Source: an uncultured Clostridia bacterium (GTDB taxonomy: Bacteria; Bacillota; Clostridia; Christensenellales; CAG-314). From it: a stretch of DNA of 6,166 nt. Where the stretch lies: positions 1 through 6,166 of the forward strand of contig CALLXO010000212.1 in the NCBI GenBank assembly GCA_937875645.1, in the 5' to 3' direction. The translations under genes and the position numbers were made by a program. This document shows positions 1 through 5,117 of this stretch, one piece after another (the first letter of the stretch is position 1; every line of letters starts with the position of its first letter). The notes under the pieces are model-generated. The model saw only the letters and a list, made by a program, of their open reading frames with translations. It ran no database searches and was not told where the DNA came from.

Positions 1-340
1 CGTTGTCGCCGTTTGAAGCGATGCCGCCCAAATGACCGAAAATTTTATCCTCTTGGGTATTTTTAAGAGTAAAATAAGTTGTGAAGCCGTCGCTTTCCCT
101 CACCTTATAAACACGGCTTTTAGAGCCGTCCGCCATATATCCCGAAATAAGCCACATACCAAAATTGTCGGCTCGACTCATGCCTTGCGGAACAAAACCC
201 TCTTTAAGTCCAGGGATTGCAAAGCGTTTTGTAGATTTAAAATTTGGATAAAAAGCGCCAAAATACCATACCGATAAAAACAATATTAAAGCTAAAAGGA
301 TACTGCCTGCTACTATTAATCTTTTTTTGACTTTTGACAT
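1..340 (-). CDS. Membrane-anchored extracytoplasmic protein, function unknown (partial, 3' end off left edge)
   Basis: The frame is open from an ATG at 340 to the window edge, giving 113 N-terminal residues. A basic start (K3, K5, K6, R7) is followed by one hydrophobic segment at about residues 8-29 (LIVAGSILLALILFLSVWYF), so it is probably an N-in signal anchor. There is no lipobox cysteine. The rest, outside the membrane, carries the patterns PGLKEGFVPQGM (43-54), WLISGY (63-68), SRVYKV (75-80) and HLGGIASNGD (103-112). I associate such short repeated strand-like patterns with uncharacterised clostridial proteins and loosely with beta-propeller folds, but I cannot name a family. A GAGGT ribosome binding site precedes the start, and a 52-nt gap separates it from the DegV gene. 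It may be the last operon gene or a separate unit. The existence of the gene is well supported; function is not. Confidence 0.8.
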   Translation of the reverse strand, partial: MSKVKKRLIVAGSILLALILFLSVWYFGAFYPNFKSTKRFAIPGLKEGFVPQGMSRADNFGMWLISGYMADGSKSRVYKVRESDGFTTYFTLKNTQEDKIFGHLGGIASNGDN

Positions 341-346
341 AAAATT

Positions 347-351
347 ACCTC
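347..351 (-). promoter_or_regulatory. Ribosome binding site of the left-hand membrane protein gene
   Basis: The minus strand reads GAGGT, 6 nt before the ATG at 340. It supports that ATG as the start of the otherwise unrecognised membrane protein. Confidence 0.65.
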
Positions 352-358
352 AATTTTT

Positions 359-386
359 ATTATATCAAAGTTTTACGCAAACGCAA
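359..386 (-). promoter_or_regulatory. Possible sigma-A-type promoter for the left-hand gene
   Basis: In the 52-nt gap after the DegV gene the minus strand holds a perfect TATAAT (359-364), preceded at 16 nt by TTGCGT (381-386), a weak -35 that matches only the TTG of the consensus. The predicted start of transcription would leave a leader of only about 10-15 nt before the ATG, enough to hold the GAGGT site. AT-rich gaps often contain TATAAT by chance, so this is tentative. If real, the membrane protein gene can be expressed apart from the fatty acid operon. Confidence 0.3.
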
Positions 387-392
387 AGATTT

Positions 393-1232
393 TTAAATTG
401 GAATTTTGTCGTATTTTATCCACGATGCGCCCAGTATGCCGTTACCTAAATGAATAGTCAACACCGGTCCCAATATACGTTTAATTATCTTAGCTTTTTT
501 ACAATACTCTTTTAATGCGCTGACAAATTTTTCCACAAGAAAAGAATCACAAGCAAAATGAACAGCAACCTCATCAGCATCAGCCGGAATGCTATCTTTT
601 AAATGCATTATTTGTTCCACACTGCCTCTTGATACCAGCAAATTAACCACCGAGCCTTCCAACAAGATAAAAACAGGTTTTTGATTAAGCATAGTATTTA
701 CCGACCGTTTTACTATACCCATTCTTCCGCTTTTGCGTAAGGGGTTAATATCGTCAACAGAAAAGACCGTTCCAATGTTTTCCCGCATTTTTTCTATTTC
801 GTCCGCTGTTTGATTAAGGTTTTTGCCGCTATTAATTAATTGACGTGCTTTTTTTATCAAGAAATACATACCGCCTGCCGTTGATAGGCTGTCAATTACC
901 TTTATCTTATCCTCTCCCACTTCCTTTGCGGCAATACATGCGCTAGAATAAGTTCCGCTTAGCCTTGAAGAAAGGGTAAAGCATAAAACTTCGTTGCCTG
1001 ACGTAATTAGTTCGGAAAAAATGCCGGCAAATACAGAATTATTTGTATGAAAAGTTTTATTGCTGTCCCCCCCTTGTTGTATATCCTTTTTAAAATCGCC
1101 GTTGCAGTCGGCATATGATTCGCCAAAAGAGGTGCCCGAAATATAATAACCCACCGGCGCAATTTTTACATTAAGCTCCTCCGCTTCCTTTTTTGTCAAA
1201 TATGCCGTACTGTCGGTAACAATATAAATCAT
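393..1232 (-). CDS. DegV family protein, probable fatty-acid-binding FakB-type subunit
   Basis: DegV proteins bind one fatty acid. Those called FakB present it to the kinase FakA, which makes acyl-phosphate for phospholipid synthesis; other members have no known partner. At 279 residues it has normal family length. Visible signatures are the N-terminal VTDSTAYL (5-12), SSRLSGTYSSA (88-98) in the carboxylate-binding loop, VIDSLSTAGGM (112-122), PLRKSGRM (164-171) and the C-terminal GPVLTIHLGNGILG (255-268), whose H261 fits the conserved pocket histidine. The usual TSQPS loop reads HTNNS (62-66) instead. The ATG at 1232 overlaps the accA stop as ATGA, with AGGAAGG before it, so it is translationally coupled to carboxylase production. 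This suggests a job in handling fatty acids from outside or recycled ones, or in sensing them. The family is clear; binding and a FakA partner are inferred, and no FakA gene is in the window. Confidence 0.9.
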   Translation of the reverse strand: MIYIVTDSTAYLTKKEAEELNVKIAPVGYYISGTSFGESYADCNGDFKKDIQQGGDSNKTFHTNNSVFAGIFSELITSGNEVLCFTLSSRLSGTYSSACIAAKEVGEDKIKVIDSLSTAGGMYFLIKKARQLINSGKNLNQTADEIEKMRENIGTVFSVDDINPLRKSGRMGIVKRSVNTMLNQKPVFILLEGSVVNLLVSRGSVEQIMHLKDSIPADADEVAVHFACDSFLVEKFVSALKEYCKKAKIIKRILGPVLTIHLGNGILGASWIKYDKIPI

Positions 1233-2005
1233 AAAAACCTTCCTATGTTTCTGTACTTTTCGTAGCGTTCTTTTATTAGAGTGTCTACTGTTTTTTTCCT
1301 TTGTTTGTTTAAAAATAATACCAACATTTCATCAAGCTTTTTGCATATCTCCTCTAATCCGCCTTCCTCCGATATTATTTCGTCAATTATCTTTAAGGAT
1401 AATAAGTCGTCTGCTGTTATCTTTAAACATTCGGCAGCTTTTTGCGCTTTTTTTGCATCCTTCCATAATATGCTCGCACACCCCTCCGGTGATATAACGG
1501 AAAAAACAGCATTTTCTAACATCCAAATTTCGTCCGCCACACTTAATGCCAATGCACCGCCGCTGCCCCCTTCTCCAGTGATAACAGTAACGCAAGGCAC
1601 TTTTAAAACAGACATTTCGTATAGACATTCCGCCACTGCCTGCCCTTGACCTCTTTCTTCCGCACCTATGCCGCAATAAGCACCCGCTGTATCGACAAAA
1701 CATATAACAGGTCTATCAAATTTTTCCGCCTGCTTCATCTGCAAAAGCGCTTTTCGATACCCTTCGGGATGAGCACAACCGAAGTTTTTAGCCACTCTTT
1801 CTTTTATGTTTTTGCCCTTTTCGATACCAATAAGAGTCACTGGTTTGCCGTGAAAGGTTGCCAATCCGGCAATCACCGCCTTATCGTCGCCAAAACGCCT
1901 GTCTCCGTGCATTTCGATAAAACCATCAAATAAACGAGAAAAATAATCGCTTGCCGAAGCTCTGTCTTTACCCCGTGCAAGCATCAGTCTTTCATATGCC
2001 TTCAT
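1229..2005 (-). CDS. accA: Acetyl-CoA carboxylase, carboxyltransferase subunit alpha
   Basis: AccA pairs with AccD in an alpha2-beta2 carboxyltransferase that moves the carboxyl group from biotin-AccB to acetyl-CoA, giving malonyl-CoA in the cytoplasm. At 258 residues it is the short form known from streptococci and clostridia, lacking about 60 N-terminal residues of the E. coli protein. Family motifs are MHGDRRFGDD (32-41), AHPEGYRKAL (78-87), DTAGAYCGIGAEERGQ (105-120), the oxyanion-type glycine loop GEGGSGGALAL (144-154) and SPEGCASILWKDA (172-184). AYCGIG, where many families have AYPGVG, is as I recall common in clostridia. The ATG at 2005 overlaps the accD stop (ATGA), with GAGGGGG at 2012-2018 as ribosome binding site. 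The last codons overlap the DegV gene. The identification is firm. Confidence 0.97.
   Translation of the reverse strand: MKAYERLMLARGKDRASASDYFSRLFDGFIEMHGDRRFGDDKAVIAGLATFHGKPVTLIGIEKGKNIKERVAKNFGCAHPEGYRKALLQMKQAEKFDRPVICFVDTAGAYCGIGAEERGQGQAVAECLYEMSVLKVPCVTVITGEGGSGGALALSVADEIWMLENAVFSVISPEGCASILWKDAKKAQKAAECLKITADDLLSLKIIDEIISEEGGLEEICKKLDEMLVLFLNKQRKKTVDTLIKERYEKYRNIGRFL
1238..1244 (-). promoter_or_regulatory. Ribosome binding site of the DegV gene, inside accA
   Basis: AGGAAGG lies 5 nt before the ATG at 1232, within the last codons of accA. It indicates that the DegV protein is actively translated together with AccA, and it fixes the start. Confidence 0.7.
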
Positions 2006-2871
2006 AGCTTGCCCCCTCTCTCGTGAAGTTTAAGAATATTTGCCAACAGTTCCTTAAGCTCTGCTCTTTTGCAGATAAGGTTTATAAAGCCTTTTTCCAG
2101 CAAAAATTCCGCACGCTGAAAGCCCTGAGGCAGTTTTTGGCGAATTGTCTGTTCGATAACACGCGGACCGGCAAAACAAATAAGTGCGTTGGGCTCGGCA
2201 ATTATTATATCCGCTAAGGAAGCAAAACTGGCGGTGACGCCGCCCGACGTAGGGTCACAAAGAACGGATATATACAAGTTATTTTCGTCTGAGTGTCTTT
2301 TAACCGCTGCGGCAGTTTTTGCCATTTGCATAAGTGACACCATACCTTCCTGCATCCTTGCTCCGCCTGATAAACAGAATCCTAAAACGGGTAATTTATT
2401 CAATGTAGCATATTCAAAAAGCAGCGTGATTCTTTCGCCCACTGCACTTCCCATGCTGCCCATCATAAATTCCGACTCCATCGCAAAGACAGCCGTTTGC
2501 GCTCCTAAAACGCTGCATACTCCGCATACTACCCCCTCTTTTTCGCCGCTTGCTTTTTGCGCTGTCTCTTTTTTTGTTTGATATTCTGGAAAGGAAAGTA
2601 CATCTCTGCCAGCAATTTCAGCAAACATTTCGTTAAAGGTACCGTCATCGCTAATCATATCAATACGACGTCTTACGCCCATCTTAAAATGGTGCCCGCA
2701 ATAAGGGCATACTAAAAGATTTTCTCTGACTCTGCTTACAAAATTTGTTTTTTTGCACGTTGGACAACTACAGCATATATCATCGGGTAATCCGCTATGC
2801 AAAGCGTTTGCTTTTTTGGGCGTGCCCTCCGTTTTATTTTTTGGCCATTTAAAAAGTCCTTTTCTTATCAT
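2002..2871 (-). CDS. accD: Acetyl-CoA carboxylase, carboxyltransferase subunit beta
   Basis: AccD is the zinc-containing partner of AccA in the carboxyltransferase half of acetyl-CoA carboxylase. The 289-residue length is typical. An N-terminal four-cysteine zinc ribbon is intact: C36-PT-C39 and C55-PY-C58 with 15 residues between the pairs. Two further cysteines (C33, C34) stand just before it. The crotonase-type core follows, with MESEFMMGSMGSAVGE (131-146), SGGARMQEGMVSLMQM (168-183), DPTSGGVTASFASL (206-219) and FAGPRVIEQT (233-242). The start overlaps the accC stop as TAATG. The ribosome binding site is poor: an AAGG sits 10 nt upstream and only GG is nearer. AccD therefore probably depends on ribosomes finishing accC, which would tie the amounts of the subunits together. 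The identification is firm. Confidence 0.97.
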   Translation of the reverse strand: MIRKGLFKWPKNKTEGTPKKANALHSGLPDDICCSCPTCKKTNFVSRVRENLLVCPYCGHHFKMGVRRRIDMISDDGTFNEMFAEIAGRDVLSFPEYQTKKETAQKASGEKEGVVCGVCSVLGAQTAVFAMESEFMMGSMGSAVGERITLLFEYATLNKLPVLGFCLSGGARMQEGMVSLMQMAKTAAAVKRHSDENNLYISVLCDPTSGGVTASFASLADIIIAEPNALICFAGPRVIEQTIRQKLPQGFQRAEFLLEKGFINLICKRAELKELLANILKLHERGGKL

Positions 2872-4223
2872 TATCCGCTAACCTTATCCTTAAATTTCTT
2901 TGTTAAAAAATCAGTAGTGTATCTACCCGACTCAAATTCCTCATCTTCAATAATTTCTATCAACGCTTCCCTGTTGCAATGAATGCCTTCAATTACCAAT
3001 TCGCATAAAGCGGCTTTCATTTTTCTTATTGCTTCTTCACGTGTTTTTGCATATACAATAAGCTTGCCTATCATAGAATCATAAAAAGGCAATACGTTAT
3101 AATCTTGATACAAAGCCGTATCAAACCTAACATTAGGTCCTCCCGGAATATGCAACAAGCTGATTTTTCCGCAAGAAGGCATTCCGTTGTCAGATTTTTC
3201 CGCATTTATGCGACACTCTATAGCGTGACCGTTTAACGAAACACCTTCCTTTAAAAAGTCCATATTCATTCCGTCCGCTATGCGTATCTGCCATTTAACA
3301 AGGTCCAACCCCGTCACCATTTCGCTTACCGTATGCTCTACCTGAAGGCGGGTATTCATTTCCATAAAATACAGCTTGCCTTGTCCGTCAAGCAAAAATT
3401 CTAAAGTGCCTGCGCCGGTGTAGTTTATGGCTTTTGCCGCTGATTTTGCCATTTCAAACAACTTTGCTCTTGTTTTATTATTTAAAGCAATACAGGGCGA
3501 TTCCTCCAACATCTTTTGGTTTTTGCGTTGAACCGAACAATCTCTTTCGCCTAAAATTGCGATGTTGTTATCATTGTCGCATAAAATCTGCACTTCCACA
3601 TGCTTAACAGGGAAAAGATACTTTTCTACATACAGAGCACCGTCATTAAAAGAATTTGCCGCTTCTGCCGAAGCCGACAAAAACAACCGTTCCAACTGCT
3701 CGCTGTTGTCTACCTTTCTTATGCCTTTGCCGCCGCCCCCCGAGCGGGCTTTTAGCAGTACAGGATAGCCTATTTCCTCGGCAAAGGAAATAGCTTGGTT
3801 AATGTCCGTCACCGCCTGTGCGCTGCCTGGCACTGTATTAACACCTGCTTTTTGCATCGTGCGTAAGGCTTCGTCTTTTTTGCCCATCTTTTCTATTACC
3901 TCAGGGGGAGGACCAATAAAAATAATATTACACTCCCGACACAACCGCGCAAACTCAGCATTTTCTGACAGCAGTCCATAACCGGGGTGTATGGCTTCGG
4001 CGCCGCACGCTGTAGCGATAGACAATATTGCTCCCATATTTAGGTAGCTGTCCTTTGCTTTGTACGGACCTATACAATAACTTTCGTCCGCTAAACTTAC
4101 ATGTAAAGCGTCTTTATCTACGTCAGAAAAAACTGCAACGCTGGTAATACCCATTTCCTTGCACGCTCTTACTATCCTGACGGCTATTTCGCCGCGGTTT
4201 GCAATAAGTATTTTAGAAATCAA
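2871..4223 (-). CDS. accC: Acetyl-CoA carboxylase, biotin carboxylase subunit (TTG start)
   Basis: AccC uses ATP and bicarbonate to carboxylate the biotin on AccB. It has 450 residues, the usual length, with all parts in order: the N-terminal domain from KILIANRGEIAVRI, HPGYGLLSENAEFA (79-92), the ATP-grasp glycine loop SGGGGKGIRK (161-170), GERDCSVQRKNQKMLEESP (225-243) and the catalytic segment MNTRLQVEHTVSE (289-301), where R292 and E296 match the E. coli positions. PSCGKI (349-354) and YDSMIGKL (381-388) mark the C-terminal domain. The start is TTG at 4221-4223: no ATG or GTG lies between the upstream in-frame stop and the conserved N-terminus, and AAGGAG sits 5-6 nt before the TTG. The gene follows fabZ by 9 nt in the same frame. 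The enzyme looks complete and active. Confidence 0.97.
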   Translation of the reverse strand: MISKILIANRGEIAVRIVRACKEMGITSVAVFSDVDKDALHVSLADESYCIGPYKAKDSYLNMGAILSIATACGAEAIHPGYGLLSENAEFARLCRECNIIFIGPPPEVIEKMGKKDEALRTMQKAGVNTVPGSAQAVTDINQAISFAEEIGYPVLLKARSGGGGKGIRKVDNSEQLERLFLSASAEAANSFNDGALYVEKYLFPVKHVEVQILCDNDNNIAILGERDCSVQRKNQKMLEESPCIALNNKTRAKLFEMAKSAAKAINYTGAGTLEFLLDGQGKLYFMEMNTRLQVEHTVSEMVTGLDLVKWQIRIADGMNMDFLKEGVSLNGHAIECRINAEKSDNGMPSCGKISLLHIPGGPNVRFDTALYQDYNVLPFYDSMIGKLIVYAKTREEAIRKMKAALCELVIEGIHCNREALIEIIEDEEFESGRYTTDFLTKKFKDKVSG

Positions 4224-4228
4224 TTTTG

Positions 4229-4238
4229 CTCCTTATAT
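4229..4238 (-). promoter_or_regulatory. Stop-embedded ribosome binding site that fixes the accC TTG start
   Basis: The minus strand reads ATATAAGGAG, in which the TAA is the fabZ stop and AAGGAG is the accC ribosome binding site, 5 nt before TTG. The same ten bases occur at the fabF/accB junction (5108-5117). This site makes the TTG, rather than any later codon, the natural start of accC. Confidence 0.75.
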
Positions 4239-4664
4239 AAGCACAAAGAAAAACTCTCCGCTTACGCAGACTTGCCCCTCCACAAGACCCTTGCCCGAAA
4301 CAAAATAAAAGGGGTCTCGTGCTTTTTTTAGTTTGCATACCAGCTCTACAGTGTCTCCGGGACGAACTTGTTTTTTAAAGCGTATTTTGTCTAATCCGCC
4401 AAACAATGGTGTCCTGCCTTTTATGTTTTCGAGTAGTAACATACAGCTTGACTGCGCCAACATTTCGCACTGAATAACACCCGGCACAATAGGCATATTA
4501 GGAAAATGCCCTTGCAAAAACCATTCGTCTCCCGTTACTTTATAACTGCCGTATGACATTCCGTCCTCGCCTAACTCCACGTTATTTACTAAAAGCATAG
4601 GCTTTCTGTGAGGAATAAAGTTTTCCAATTCTTTACTGTTCATTTTTGTTTTCATGCTGTTCAT
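4233..4664 (-). CDS. fabZ: 3-hydroxyacyl-ACP dehydratase FabZ
   Basis: FabZ removes water from 3-hydroxyacyl-ACP to give trans-2-enoyl-ACP in each elongation round. The 143-residue hotdog-fold protein shows IPHRKPMLLV (17-26), the active-site segment GHFPNMPIVPGV (52-63) with catalytic H53, CEMLAQ (66-71) with catalytic E67, and FKKQVRPGDT (96-105). The start is uncertain: ATGs at 4664, 4655 and 4643 are all in frame. The first has only a weak GG upstream and lies 8 nt after the accB stop. The third (residue M8) leaves 9 residues before IPHR, close to what I recall for Bacillus FabZ, but also lacks a clear ribosome binding site. The longest form is given here; the 4643 start is a serious alternative. 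The sequence resembles clostridial FabZ; a FabN-like isomerase activity cannot be excluded from sequence alone. Confidence 0.93.
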   Translation of the reverse strand: MNSMKTKMNSKELENFIPHRKPMLLVNNVELGEDGMSYGSYKVTGDEWFLQGHFPNMPIVPGVIQCEMLAQSSCMLLLENIKGRTPLFGGLDKIRFKKQVRPGDTVELVCKLKKARDPFYFVSGKGLVEGQVCVSGEFFFVLI

Positions 4665-4668
4665 TTTT
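4636..4668 (-). repeat. 12-bp direct repeat around two candidate fabZ starts
   Basis: AAAAATGAACAG occurs twice on the minus strand, at 4657-4668 and 4636-4647, 21 bp apart. Each copy contains an in-frame ATG (4664 and 4643), and a third ATG at 4655 lies between them. The proteins from the outer starts both begin Met-Asn-Ser. A small tandem duplication would explain the 7-residue N-terminal extension. Confidence 0.8.
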
Positions 4669-4672
4669 ACCG

Positions 4673-5101
4673 TTAAAATATTTTAAATAAAGTTTGACCG
4701 TATTCTATTATTTGTTCGTTTTGTGCGCATATATCCACTATTTCTCCGTCCCGGTCTGCGCATATCTCGTTGAGTATTTTCATCGCCTCAATAATACAAA
4801 GAACACTGCCTTTACTCACTTTGTCGCCTATTTTAACAAAAGGCGGACTGTCTGGAGAAGGAGAGGTATAAAACACTCCCACCATGGGGGATTTTAACTC
4901 GTACATATTATTAAAGTCGATAGGTTTTTCCGCACCAAAGCTACTGTTGAGCGAAACTGTTGTCTGAGCACATGGAGCATTTTGCCCTTTATTTTGTCCG
5001 CTCACCAATTTTATTTTTGTATCGCCTTCCGTTATTTCCAATTCGTTTAAATTGCAGTCGTTTAAAATTTTTGCATATTCCAAAATTTTTTTAGCTTCCA
5101 T
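4673..5101 (-). CDS. accB: Acetyl-CoA carboxylase, biotin carboxyl carrier protein
   Basis: AccB (BCCP) carries biotin between the biotin carboxylase and carboxyltransferase sites. It has 142 residues, slightly shorter than the E. coli protein. A short N-terminal helical and strand region (about 1-35, ending TKIKLV) is followed by a linker rich in N, Q, S and T (about 36-68) and the biotinyl domain (about 69-142). That domain has the thumb segment SPMVGVFYTSPSPDSPPF (71-88) and the biotinylation motif EAMKIL (105-110), with K108 as the modified lysine. EAMKI where many BCCPs have EAMKL is a conservative change. AAGGAG (5108-5113) precedes the ATG at 5101 and overlaps the fabF stop. Biotin attachment would need a BirA ligase encoded elsewhere. 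The identification is firm. Confidence 0.97.
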   Translation of the reverse strand: MEAKKILEYAKILNDCNLNELEITEGDTKIKLVSGQNKGQNAPCAQTTVSLNSSFGAEKPIDFNNMYELKSPMVGVFYTSPSPDSPPFVKIGDKVSKGSVLCIIEAMKILNEICADRDGEIVDICAQNEQIIEYGQTLFKIF

Positions 5102-5107
5102 TATAGT

Positions 5108-5117
5108 CTCCTTATAT
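5108..5117 (-). promoter_or_regulatory. Stop-embedded ribosome binding site of accB
   Basis: The minus strand reads ATATAAGGAG: the fabF TAA stop runs straight into AAGGAG, 6 nt before the accB ATG. It suggests that ribosomes ending fabF re-initiate on accB. The same ten bases serve the fabZ/accC junction. Confidence 0.7.

Noticed and set aside
32..277. 81-residue plus-strand open frame at the left end
   Set aside because: It lies antisense to the membrane protein gene, which has a start, ribosome binding site and membrane segment. The plus-strand product shows no recognisable motif.
359..372. FabT- or FapR-like operator upstream of the membrane protein gene
   Set aside because: Only a single TTTGAT half-site is present, with no matching inverted half. 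A similar TTTGATATAA at the right edge is fabF coding sequence, so the likeness is taken as chance.
341..392. Rho-independent terminator between the DegV gene and the membrane protein gene
   Set aside because: TTTGCG is repeated directly (not inverted) and there is no GC-rich stem followed by a T run. The transcript end was not located.
1281..1933. Open frames on both strands inside accA (plus 1281-1649 and 1646-1933, minus 1383-1703)
   Set aside because: All overlap the strongly conserved accA frame and give compositions typical of out-of-frame reading, with no family motif.
2189..2581. 130-residue plus-strand open frame antisense to accD
   Set aside because: It mirrors the conserved carboxyltransferase core of accD, and the predicted product resembles no protein family.
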